Part shown: positions 34,511-45,521 of the stretch, piece by piece
Numbering within the stretch: position 1 is the first letter of the stretch
Layout of the letters: the number at the start of each line of letters is the position of its first letter
From: Diphasiastrum complanatum
Lineage: Eukaryota > Streptophyta > Lycopodiopsida > Lycopodiales > Lycopodiaceae
Assembly: GCA_029204225.1 (NCBI GenBank)
Contig: CM055109.1
Span: 45,357,592 to 45,421,591, forward strand
Direction: 5' to 3'
Length of the DNA stretch: 64,000 nt
Translations under genes and position numbers: made by a program
The notes under the pieces: model-generated
What the model saw: only the letters and a program-made list of their open reading frames with translations
Database searches by the model: none
What the model was told of the DNA's origin: nothing

Positions 34511-35849
34511 GGAGAGCGGAAATTGAAACTTGTTCTTTTGTACAAGGGAATGCCTTTTCAGTGACCTAGTGATTCTTCCTTATCTTACTTCTTTCCATAT
34601 TAAAGTACGTCAAGTATGTCCTTCTAAGTAATTGGTCCATATCTATGAAATGGGCTCTCTTCTTTTCCACATTGTAGGTGGAGTTGTCACAACATTAGGT
34701 GGCTACTCCTCTTTGCCATTGGAACAACGCAAGCATATTAATTTATTAATTTGAGCCTCAATGCACCAAGTGAAAGAAATGGCCCAATCATTAAGCATAG
34801 TTTGACATTTATTAAGCAACTTGCCTATGCAATCATAAAGGAAGATTGTCTGTGTGCATATATATGAGTTGCGAAGGCCCCCAAAGGGGAGGTAGGGAGC
34901 TGAGATTCTTGATTTGCATGTTGTCTAAATCCCGCCACGTTGTGATGGTCATCTCAAAAGCTATGGCGAGCTAATTAAGTTTTCCATAGCTTTCAACAAC
35001 AAGGCCATTCATATCCATAAACTTGTTAAGGCTTATTCAAACCTAGTGTAAGAATTTCACATTTAGCATTGTTTTTTGTATTTATCAAATAGAATCAACC
35101 TTCTACTATTAAACAAAAAAATGTAGAAATTATGACATATATAGATTTCCACTTTACCAATGATTTAATTTTAAACAGGAATTGGTACAAACTTATTTCG
35201 AATTTACTTCCAAAAAAACTTGAAATCATTAAAATGTTTTCGAGTCTCAAGCAACAACCACCAAGGGCCAAGGTTTAAAGGCCAAATTAACACTACACTA
35301 TTGCTTGAGACACGCAAAAAGGTCTAAGGGCCAAAGCCTAAGGGCCATTCCATAACTACATTTTAATACATAACATCAATAAAACTTTATGACCCTAACC
35401 TTCCCCACAAGAACCGAGCCAAATATAAGCTAGTTTTGAGAGCATGAAAGCATTGGTTTGAAGCTCACCAACTACACATTTGGACGCTTTGAGCATGCTC
35501 CAAACTTGGCTATGCTTTATTGTGGATGTACATAGCATGTCAATAGTTTACTATTGATACTAGAACAATTCAGTGTTCATAAAGGCCCCAAGAATAGGCA
35601 TTAGGCATGTAAATGAATCCAAATTCAAAGCTCAACATTGTTCCTAACACATTCAACCCTAGATAAATGTTAGGCCAAGAGTAGCATATAGCTAACTAAT
35701 AGAGAGGGTTAACACATATAGAGAGACAACGATGATGATCCTTGTGTTACACAACTCAAATTGATGGACCTGAGGGTTGGTGATGGGGGGCTAGCAAAAT
35801 GCCTTAAAAGAGAAAATGAAGTGTTTAATACAAGCCTTTAGATCAAGTC
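34511..35849. other. Intergenic, no recognised feature
   Basis: AT-rich, no coding family or element end recognised. Confidence 0.4.
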
Positions 35850-35985
35850 ACCAGCATGTAGCTAGAGATCTATTAGACATTGTACATTCAGACATATGTG
35901 GCCCAATGCATTGATTGTAAATGGGTCTTTAAGATCAAGTACAAAGTTGATGGGAGTATTGATCGAACTGCGCTTTTGACCAAAA
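35850..35985 (+). pseudogene. Plus-strand copia scrap: integrase joined to RT
   Basis: ARDLLDIVHSDICGPM is the start of a copia integrase core. Within a few bases the sequence jumps to CKWVFKIKYKVDGSIDR, the RT entry, in another frame; more than a kilobase of pol is missing between them. It then meets copia-4 in the opposite orientation. Confidence 0.75.
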
Positions 35986-37572
35986 GTAGTTTGGCAAGCT
36001 CCACAATGGTGCGACCTTTCCTCTCAGCTACCTCATTGCTATGTGGTTTATGTGATTGAGTAAATTGCCTTTTGATTCCATGCTCCTTGCAAAATGCTTC
36101 AAAGTCTTCCCCTTTGTGTTCGCCCCCTCTACCTAATCTTAGAACCTTAATGCGAGCATCCAGTTGGTTCTCTACCAAAGCTTTGAATTCCTTGAAATGA
36201 GCAAATGCATCAGATTTCTTCTTCAAAAAGTAGATCCATGTTCTCCTAGAGTAGTCGTCAATGAATGTCATGAAGTAGTAGGCTCCTCCCAACAACGTGG
36301 TCTTCATAGGGCCGCACAAGTCACTATTGAGCTCAATTGGCTTCTTCACTCTAGTGACTCCCCCCTTCTTGAATTTGGTGCTTCCCCAACATGCAGCCTT
36401 TACAAATGAAATGCTACTCATCCTGTATTGCAGGTAGTCCACTTAACATCTTCAATCTGGCCATCAATCATAGACTTCCATAGTTCAAATGACCCATTCT
36501 TCTATGCCAGAACTCAGATTGTGAAGCTATTGACGAAGCTAAACCGTATTCTCCAGGTTTTGCCATCCCCAACTGAAAGTAAGCTCTTTGTAAGTCCGGT
36601 TACGTAAAGCACATTTGAAATGTTCTTTATCTTACCATTTGAAAACTGTACAGGTACATTACCGATGCCCTGAATTTGGCACCCTTCCCCATTGGCCTAT
36701 GTGACCTTCTCTCCATCATGGATTGGCGAGAAGTTCTCAAACCAATCATGCTTCCCAATCATGTGTCTAGTGGCGCCCCAATCTATAGACCATCTAGCAC
36801 CATCGTCCACGTGAGATGCCAATGCCGATGAGAAGACGTTGATTTCGTCATCCTCTCCATCATCCTCAACAATATTGCCTTGTTGCTTCACTTTTCCTTG
36901 CTTGATATCCGCTTTCTTTTTGTAGCACTCCCGCGCCCAATGTCTGGGCTTGTGGTAGTAATAGCACTTGCCCTTTTTCTGGCTTTGATGATGGCTCTCC
37001 CTCGTCCTGATCATCCTTGCCCTTTTTTGGAATCGTTTCCACCTCTTTTGGTTGCCTTTGGCCACCAATGTTTGGTCTTCCTGAGTGGTATGCCTCAATT
37101 TGACCACCTCTCGCCGCTGCTCTTCCTACAATAAGATCCCATGAAGATCTTCAAAGATGGACAATCACTCCCTTGAGGCAATGCCGGTCATGAACATTTG
37201 CAAGCTTTTTGACATTTTGCTCATAATGGTGTGTACCAATTCAGCATCCCTGACGGGTTCTCCAATGGCAACAAGATGATCTCTTAATTCCTTGATCCTG
37301 GTGCAGAAGCATCCCACAGTTTCATTCTCTTCCATCCTAATGGTGTTAAGTGTTGACTTCAAGAACATGGCACGAGCTGGATTAGCGGTCTGAAATTGTG
37401 TTCTTAAGGCTTCCCAAGATCCTCTGGCCTTCAACGAGTCACTTATGTGGGTGATTCCATGATCTTTCATTGATAAGTTGATCAATGACAATGCTCTTTG
37501 AGCCTTCCTGTCAAAAGCTCTCATGTCGGCTGGAGTGGTATTCGGCCTTACCTCGATGACCGCAAAATATCC
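35975..37572 (-). pseudogene. copia-4 gag, protease and integrase (minus), right part split off by a nested insertion
   Basis: From 37572 leftwards: gag (FDRKAQRALSLINLSMKDHG, GSWEALRTQF, MEENETVGCF, IKELRDHLVAIGEPV), zinc knuckle CYYYHKPRHWAREC with Tyr for the second Cys, protease WSIDWGATRHMIG with D-W-G for D-S-G, then integrase NSDLCGPM, FMTFIDDYSRRTWIYFLKK, LRLGRGGEHKGEDF and VAERKGRTIVELA. The second catalytic Asp of integrase (normally DRGGE) is Gly. Several stops lie between protease and integrase. RT and RNase H are gone. Confidence 0.85.
37568..37572. repeat. Target site duplication, left copy
   Basis: TATCC immediately before the 5' LTR, repeated at 43128-43132 after the 3' LTR. 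Confidence 0.9.
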
Positions 37573-38219
37573 TGTGAAAATTGTCAACATTTCCTTGTCT
37601 AGTTTTAGGCCAAAATTGTTAAAAATGGCACATAGTTTAGGATCTGACTTTTCACACGTGTGAAACAGGTCTAGATATTTTTAGTAAGTGTATTTTCTCA
37701 GTATGAATAAGTGTCAAACTTCAAGACCTTCGAAATGAGTCCATTTTCATGTATTTTGGACATATATGCCAATTTTACCTATATAGGGCATATTTTAGGT
37801 AAGGAGGGTCTAGAGAGAGGAGAGAGAGTCATCTCTCTCAGCTATATATAGCAGGTAGGCCGTGGAGAAACAGGTTGGAGCAGATCCATTGTATTCATTT
37901 GCTTAATGAGAGATTTTTCTATTGGGTTCTCCTTCCATTGTTGGCATTGTGTAGTGATTGAGTTCAAGCTTTGTGTGTATGATCTTAGGTGCTTTCCAAA
38001 AGTGGTAGGCTGATGTATTATGGACTGTATAATGCTATTTTGGGCCGCACTTGATGTTTATGGAAGTTTCCATTTGTGATAAATGCTTTTTGATCAAGTT
38101 CTTTGCATTCTAGGTAGCATAGAATGTGTTGCCAATTCCTAGCTTATGTAGTTTGGAGTGCAAGCATTCAAGCCAATGATCTTGGAGTTTAGATCCACTT
38201 AGGATCTGTATTTTTCACA
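37573..38219 (+). mobile_element. 5' LTR of the gag-only element
   Basis: Starts TGTGAAAATTG and ends TTTTTCACA. The promoter TATA box is CTATATATAG at 37842-37851. A perfect 16-bp palindrome TTTCACACGTGTGAAA lies at 37650-37665 in U3. Confidence 0.96.
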
Positions 38220-38231
38220 TGGTATCAGAGC
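38220..38231 (+). promoter_or_regulatory. Primer binding site (tRNA-iMet)
   Basis: TGGTATCAGAGC, the standard copia primer site, directly abuts the LTR. Confidence 0.95.
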
Positions 38232-39392
38232 TGGTTGGCTTCTATTTACAGTAATTATTCCATTTTTGGTGATATTTGGATGTTTGATCAAGTTCTAGCA
38301 TGATTTTGCATTGCTTTGTTGATCAAATCTTACTAACCTTTGTTTTGTGAGTTGAACTTGTGGATCAAAAGCATATTTCAGGTCTATTGAAGATCAGAGG
38401 CTGAAAAGAAACTATTTTGGATCAGATCATAACACCTAATCATTTGTGATTGTGAGGCTTGTGCATATTCAATACTAACAATGTTCTTTTCAATCCTATT
38501 GTTGACAATCTCCATTCTTGGATGAACACTCTCCTTAAGTGGATGAAACTTCTCCTTAAGTGGATGACAAATGATCTTTTGAGTGAGTTGTAATTCTCCT
38601 AAAGGCTGAGCAAAGCTCCCATTTGGATGAAAGATCCCCTTTTTGGGTGAACATATTGCAAGCTCCATTGTGAAGAGCATATTGTAAAGATTGTCATCAA
38701 TTTTGGCATAATTTTTGGTGTACTTTGTTGAGCATGTAAGTAACTCTCCTTATGTAATTTGATTGGAGCATTTGCTGGAAGGTGTTAACCATTATGCAAG
38801 TGTGTTTTCAGGTTCTTAACAGGTTGAGGAACATTCTCATGTGAAGTGATCTTAGATCTACATCTAAACACCAAGATTTGACAAGATAGTGAAGCTAGTC
38901 TTGTGATTCACTAAGTGTGCTCATTCATTCACCTCTAAATCTTGTATTTATCACTTGCTGGAGTTTATAAACTTTTAGAAGTGTGGTTTACATGTGGTTT
39001 TACAGGTTGAATCAATATCTTAGTGTGGTGATCATATGTTGATCAAGTTTGTTCATTACTAGGTAATTTTGGCATCCTAGTTTTGGGTATTTTCTAAGAA
39101 TGCAAGTAACTCTTCACACCATAACTTGATTTGGTCACTTGCTGGAAAGTTTGAGAGCTTAAGCAAGAGTGTGTTCAGGTTGGTTTGAGTTTGTAATCCA
39201 TTCTTAGTGTGTGCAAAGTGTTGCATGTGTTTTCAATCTTCCTTTCTATGCTTGAAAGCCAAATAGTTTCAAGATAGAGGTCATTTAGGGTTCTAAATCT
39301 TTTAAGATCTTCTCCTTCTTCATTTATTGAGAGAAAGGAGAGTGCTAGGTGCATTAGAACAGAGCCTAAGGACACAAGAAGATTTTAGCATC
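38232..39392 (+). other. Long 5' leader of the gag-only element
   Basis: About 1.16 kb of non-coding sequence between primer site and ATG. It holds loosely repeated segments in which ACTTGCTGGA, GTGTTTTCAGG-type and CTTAGTGTGNTGATC-type motifs recur (about 38770-38830, 38950-39030, 39130-39210), suggesting an old tandem repeat of roughly 180 bp. It probably contains the RNA packaging signal, but this is inference. Confidence 0.6.
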
Positions 39393-42300
39393 ATGACATC
39401 CAATGGTGGAATCATGTTGGAAGCTAAAGAGAGGTTAAACTCTACAAACTATTCAACTTGGAAAGTGAGGATGGAGTCTTTACTAGAGTTGAATGAGCTA
39501 ATGGATATAGTTGTGGGAATTGAAGAAAGACCTCTAATTCTTCAAGAGCAACTAAATTTTGATAGAAGGGCTAAAAGAGCCTTACATATCATAAAGATGA
39601 ATGTTACCAATGAACTTCTTAAAGAAGTTGGTAAATGTACTTCTTCAAGTGAAGCATGGAATGCTTTGAAGAAGATCTATGAGTCCAAATCCACATCTAG
39701 GGTTCTCACCCTAAGAAGGCAAATCTTCCAAAGTTGTCAAAGAGAGGGAGAGAGTGCACATTCATTTGTCTTGAAGGTTAAATCCTTGAATGATGATCTA
39801 GCATGCATAGATGAAAGCATAAAGGATGGGGAACTAGTTCAAGTCATGTTGAATGGTTTGCTTGATGAACATTCTAACCTTGTACAATGCTTTGCTATAC
39901 AAAAGTCCTTGCCAAGTGTCAATGACTTGCAAGAGATCTTGGTGGCTGAAGAGCATAGGTTGCAAGCCAAAGGTGGTGGTGCATCAACACAAGGTGGAGA
40001 TGAAGAAGCTCTTTTCACAAAGGGCAAGTTCAAAGGCAAGTGGTCCAAGCAAGGTAGTTTGGAGCATGGAAAGCATTCTTCTTCTTTGCAAAGTAGGAAG
40101 CAAGATAAGTCCAAGTTCAAATGTTTTTATTGTGGAGTGAAAGGACATTTTGCAAATGAATGCCATAAGAAACAAAATGCTAGATCTAGGTTGAGATCTA
40201 ATGTACTTCTTGGAGATGATAATTGTTGTGCTAACTTGGCAAGCTTTGGTGAATCTATGGTCAATTTTTTGGATCCATTGGATCTTGAAGATGGACTAGT
40301 GCTACCTACTAGTCAAATGGAGTCATGTGGTGCTAAATTAGTATCATGTTTGAACTCTTCTACTCATAGATTTTCAAGTCTTGGTGGCTCTTCAATGGAA
40401 CTAGATGGCAAGTGCAAAAATGGAAAAGGTAAGGAAGGAGCTAACTTCATCAATGGAGTTGATGAAGATTCTTCTTTGGAAGTGATTGTTGCTAATGACT
40501 TGTTTGTTCATATGGAAAAAGATGGAGATGCTAAGTGTCATTCTTTGCAAGAAGATGGTTGTTCTTCTAATTCTTTTCATATTGATGTATGTAATCATGT
40601 GGGAAAAGATGATGGTGCTTTGAGCATGCTTGAAGGAAATGGTTCTTTTACATCTTTTTGTGATAAAGTCATTTGTGCAACAAGTGGTGTCACATTTCTT
40701 CATAAAAAGAGTAGATCAAAGGTTTCTATCATGAGACTTGGTGAGGGAGATCACAAGTCAAAAGGAAGAGAAGTATGTGAAGTGTTCAAAGTAGGATGTA
40801 CTTTGAATGATGTTTTTATGAACGATAGTGAGGAAGAATCATTATCATATGACTCATTACCTAAATCATTGAGTAGAAGTTCATGTTTGAAAAGAGAGAG
40901 TACTTCAATCACTCTTATGTTGAAGGTACTAAGGATTCTTTTCTTGGCTTCTAATATTCAAGAGTCTTCTACTTCTTATGGTGCAACTATCAAGAGGGAG
41001 GTTTCTAACTTTTGTGGTGCTAGCATTAAGAGGGAGTCTTGTGAAGGAAAGGGCAATGGAAGAGTGGTTCTTGGGAAGATCCAAAGCATGGATCTAACAT
41101 CTCTTCATCAACTCAAAGCATTCTATGATTGTGGTGGATTGTTCATTCATGGTCAAGATGGCAAAAGGTTGGTTGAAGAAGACTACATGGAGCAACTCAA
41201 GTGGCAACTTCTTCAAGGCAAGGGAGATATCATTGGTGAGCTTATTGAGGTTTGTTATGAACTCAAGAGGGCTGTTTTGATTAGGTTTGATACTCATCTT
41301 CACCTACTCTACTTCATGTTAAATGGAAATGTTGGAATCTATCTTTTGGTTTATGATGGTGGCATTGTTTTCACTAACTATAGTGAAGGGTCAAATTTGA
41401 GCATTGATGAGATCTTGTGGGATCTTAATCATGTGTTTGAGAGGGAGTATCTTCAGAGTTTCAGATCTGAAGATGTTCACATATGCAAGATCTTTGATGT
41501 CTTATTGGAAGATCAAGAGGTTGATCTTGGATTGCTTCATCAACACCAAGAGACAAGTGGCAATTCGAAGCTAGTGAAAAGCATCAAAGAAGAGACAAAT
41601 GGTCAAGGCATTTTGGATCTGTTTTTACAGGTTCTTGAAGGTTCAAGTAAGGTCTTTGGAGCTGCAAGGAAGTGTCTTCTTACTCTACCTCACTTGCCTA
41701 ATCTCATGTATGAACATTGTTATGTCAATGTGTTGAAATTGTCAAATTTCAATAAAACTAGTTCCATAGTTTTGCATCCTTTGGATCTTGGAGATGGAAT
41801 AGTTATCATTGCTGGTTTGTATGATCAAGTACATGAATTCATTCAGATCTTGAAAGGTATTGAAGTGGTCAATATGTTTTCTTTTGAACAAAGTTCAAGA
41901 TCTAGTATTCTAGTGTTGGCAAATTGGCAACTTGTTGACATTGTAGGATCAAGCGTTGTGTGCAAATCTTGTGGAGGTACTTCAAGTATTTCAAGTTCAG
42001 GTTTTGGTCATTCAAATGGAGTAGGGAACACATCTTTTTGGCATTCATTCACTCAAAGGCTTTCATGGATTGAAGATCTACAAAGGCAAGGTGGTGATGG
42101 AAGTTCATTCATGGAGATACATGTTGCATTCACTATATGTATAGTGAAATGTGGAGGAGGCATGCAAACACTTGTTGATCACTTTCATTTACAACTTGTT
42201 TGCTGCTATTTTACAGAGAAACCAGAGATGGATACATGGAGGAATTCATTAATTGAGATTCTATGTTCTTTTACATGTACCATTTTTATGATTCTATGTA

Positions 42301-42467
42301 AAATTGATGTAAGAAATAGTGAAGCATCCTATATGGACACTATTATCTATATCAATTATGTTGTGTCCTATTTTGTACATATTAGGATCCTTGAGAAGAG
42401 ATCTATTCTGATGATGGAGATCATTCTTAAGTTGGAACAAAGTAGTGTTGTAAAACTAGCAAGTTAA
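39393..42467 (+). CDS. Gag with long unrecognised C-terminal extension (1024 residues)
   Basis: ATG at 39393 (MTSNGGIMLEAKERLNSTNY) starts a copia gag: STWKVRMESLLELNELMDIV, SSEAWNALKKIYESKS, AHSFVLKVKSLNDDL, LVQVMLNGL, LQEILVAEEHRL, then an intact CX2CX4HX4C knuckle at residues 244-257 (CFYCGVKGHFANEC). Typical copia gag ends here. This frame continues without a stop for about 767 further residues. They contain serine/glycine/acidic stretches (about 300-520), a more globular-looking middle (about 570-900, including LHLLYFMLNGNVGIYLLVYD) and two hydrophobic segments near residues 951-970 and 981-1000. No protease, integrase, RT or RNase H motif occurs. The stop lies 3 bp before the polypurine tract, leaving almost no 3' UTR. 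The tail could be a captured host sequence, an env-like part, or a bystander ORF. Confidence 0.92.
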   Translation: MTSNGGIMLEAKERLNSTNYSTWKVRMESLLELNELMDIVVGIEERPLILQEQLNFDRRAKRALHIIKMNVTNELLKEVGKCTSSSEAWNALKKIYESKSTSRVLTLRRQIFQSCQREGESAHSFVLKVKSLNDDLACIDESIKDGELVQVMLNGLLDEHSNLVQCFAIQKSLPSVNDLQEILVAEEHRLQAKGGGASTQGGDEEALFTKGKFKGKWSKQGSLEHGKHSSSLQSRKQDKSKFKCFYCGVKGHFANECHKKQNARSRLRSNVLLGDDNCCANLASFGESMVNFLDPLDLEDGLVLPTSQMESCGAKLVSCLNSSTHRFSSLGGSSMELDGKCKNGKGKEGANFINGVDEDSSLEVIVANDLFVHMEKDGDAKCHSLQEDGCSSNSFHIDVCNHVGKDDGALSMLEGNGSFTSFCDKVICATSGVTFLHKKSRSKVSIMRLGEGDHKSKGREVCEVFKVGCTLNDVFMNDSEEESLSYDSLPKSLSRSSCLKRESTSITLMLKVLRILFLASNIQESSTSYGATIKREVSNFCGASIKRESCEGKGNGRVVLGKIQSMDLTSLHQLKAFYDCGGLFIHGQDGKRLVEEDYMEQLKWQLLQGKGDIIGELIEVCYELKRAVLIRFDTHLHLLYFMLNGNVGIYLLVYDGGIVFTNYSEGSNLSIDEILWDLNHVFEREYLQSFRSEDVHICKIFDVLLEDQEVDLGLLHQHQETSGNSKLVKSIKEETNGQGILDLFLQVLEGSSKVFGAARKCLLTLPHLPNLMYEHCYVNVLKLSNFNKTSSIVLHPLDLGDGIVIIAGLYDQVHEFIQILKGIEVVNMFSFEQSSRSSILVLANWQLVDIVGSSVVCKSCGGTSSISSSGFGHSNGVGNTSFWHSFTQRLSWIEDLQRQGGDGSSFMEIHVAFTICIVKCGGGMQTLVDHFHLQLVCCYFTEKPEMDTWRNSLIEILCSFTCTIFMILCKIDVRNSEASYMDTIIYINYVVSYFVHIRILEKRSILMMEIILKLEQSSVVKLAS

Positions 42468-42470
42468 GTT

Positions 42471-42480
42471 GAAGAGGGAG
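42471..42480 (+). promoter_or_regulatory. Polypurine tract of the gag-only element
   Basis: GAAGAGGGAG immediately before the 3' LTR. Confidence 0.93.
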
Positions 42481-43127
42481 TGTGAAAATTGTCAACATTT
42501 CCTTGTCTAGTTTTAGGCCAAAATTGCTAAAAATGGCACATAGTTTAGGATCTGACTTTTCACACGTGTGAAACAGGTCTAGATATTTTTAGTAAGTGTA
42601 TTTTTTCAGTATGAAGAAGTGTCAAACTTCAAGACCTTCGAAATGAGTCCATTTTCATGTATTTTGGACATATATGCCAATTTTACCTATATAGGGCATA
42701 TTTTAGGTAAGGAGGGTCTAGAGAGAGGAGAGAGAGTCATCTCTCTCAGCTATATATAGCAGGTAGGCCGTGGAGAAACAGGTTGGAGCAGATCCATTGT
42801 ATTCATTTGCTTAATGAGAGATTTTTCTATTGGGTTCTCCTTCCATTGTTGGCATTGTGTAGTGATTGAGTTCAAGCTTTGTGTGTATGATCTTAAGTGC
42901 TTTCCAAAAGTGGTAGGCTGATGTATTATGGACTGTATAATGCTATTTTGGGCCGCACTTGATGTTTATGGAAGTTTCCATTTGTGATAAATGCTTTTTG
43001 ATCAAGTTCTTTGCATTCTAGGTAGCATAGAATGTGTTGCCAATTCCTAGCTTATGTAGTTTGGAGTGCAAGCATTCAAGCCAATGATCTTGGAGTTTAG
43101 ATCCACTTAGGATTTGTATTTTTCACA
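42481..43127 (+). mobile_element. 3' LTR of the gag-only element
   Basis: Same length and ends as the 5' LTR. Visible differences are GTT/GCT, CTC/TTC, AAT/AAG, AGG/AAG and CTG/TTG. It is followed by TATCC. Confidence 0.96.
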
Positions 43128-43365
43128 TATCCCACAGCTCCTTCTCCATGAGGATGCTCTTCATTTTGAACTACAATATGTTATAGTTTGATGCCCCATC
43201 CAATTTACTTGCCTCGCCCAAAATCGCCTCATTGATTTTGATCATCTCCAAAACACTTAAGACTCTACCTATAGGCTAAAAAGAGTACACCAAAGCCAGT
43301 GGTGATGTCGAAATGCAAAAATAAATACTTGCACTTTTAGCGTACCACTCGCCGCTTTGTCACCA
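43128..43365 (-). pseudogene. copia-4 gag N-terminus and degraded primer site
   Basis: Minus strand from ATG 43245: MIKINEAILGEASKLDGASN, then an in-frame TAG in the position of the usual Trp, FKMKSILMEKELW, reaching the insertion point of the gag-only element and continuing at 37572. Further right GCTTTGTCACCA (43354-43365) matches the iMet site complement at 9 of 12 bases. Confidence 0.8.
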
Positions 43366-44285
<920 letters not shown>

Positions 44286-45411
44286 CTCGAAAGGGTTGAC
44301 CATAGAAATATCGCAAAATATCACTCTAGATCATAAGAAAGGGACACTCCATTTCTTAATGAAAAGGTGTATAACAACAAAATTTTCAAGGATCAAAAGT
44401 TTGGTATTATCATCAAAAGCCTATTTAAATTTGTAGATCAAGAGACACATTATACAAATATAATTGTTAAGGATTCTTACCTTTTTGCTCTAGTATCCCT
44501 TTATAGAATTGACATTCTTCAAAGTCATAAAAAAAATGCTTCTACATTTTGACTTGGAAGTTCTTATGGCCTCAAATAAGTGAGCATTATGAGCGTTAAT
44601 GATATTTGTTAATGGGGATGATTATTTTAAGAATCACTTTTTTCAATAATGCTCTTAAAAAGCTTCCTCTTTTAGAACAATCGTATTATTGCACATGTTA
44701 AGAACATTTTCAACATATTTACATTTTTTTTAATAAAACTAGAAGATTCAATCTGGAGAATGGGGATAAATTTGGCTATTAAATGGTCACTCATGCCAAT
44801 CATTCAAAGTGCAAAGCATTCATGTAGTTTATTTCGAAGAAGTATTATAACTTTCTTTTAACAAAAATATTGAATCTTGAGCGCATAGAACGTATGAAAA
44901 AGTTATGATTTAAATGATTTTGCTATGTTAAGACAAAGATATATGATGAATCAATCACTTGCTTATATGTCTATGAATTTTCATTTAAATTGGAATATTG
45001 TAAATTGGGAGTGTGTATGAAATTGCATCAACCAATTAGTACCATGGTAGAGTAATCTATGTTCACATGAATATATATTAAGAGTAAGCTTATCTCAAGT
45101 AGACTACTCTAGTGTGATTTTTATTTTGACAAAGTTAGTGGTAACTAAAGTGCATCCAATCATTCACAATCAATCATGCAACGAACATCAATGACATATA
45201 CCCAAAGTTTAATGCTTAAAAGAACAAGATTGATCTAATAAAGTTCAACCTTTTTAAGGGAGTAGGATGTATGCCGATAATTATATATTCCATCAAATGG
45301 ACAATATATTGTTGCCTATAACCATTAGGAGGTAGGTTTAACTATAATATATTGCTTCATAGAAGATAGCTACCAACTACACACATAGACATAGATGAAC
45401 ACATCCCCCCC
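44286..45411. other. Intergenic, no recognised feature
   Basis: AT-rich and without recognisable coding or element sequence. Confidence 0.4.
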
Positions 45412-45436
45412 AACACACACACACACACACACACAT
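45412..45436. repeat. Short (CA)n repeat
   Basis: About twelve CA units after a C run. Confidence 0.9.
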
Positions 45437-45521
45437 TTTACTATATAATGCTATAATTCTTTGCATAGGACAATTATGTCATGACTATTTGCATTTGTTT
45501 AAAATACTAATGATGCATTGT

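Larger units (their letters stand above)
37573..43127 (+). mobile_element. Young gag-only non-autonomous LTR retrotransposon
   Basis: A complete 5555-bp element with 647-bp LTRs (37573-38219 and 42481-43127), TGTGAAAA/TTTTCACA ends, TATCC target duplication, iMet primer site, polypurine tract and one long ORF. I count about five mismatches between the LTRs (under 1 percent), so insertion is recent. It lies inside the gag of copia-4. There is no protease, integrase, RT or RNase H, so copying must use enzymes from an autonomous copia relative. This fits the described TR-GAG class of plant elements, but the long extra protein is unusual for it. Confidence 0.96.

Noticed and set aside
39327-39392. 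Longer start (TTG) of the gag-only ORF
   Set aside because: ATG at 39393 matches a normal copia gag N-terminus; the upstream 22 codons are leader.
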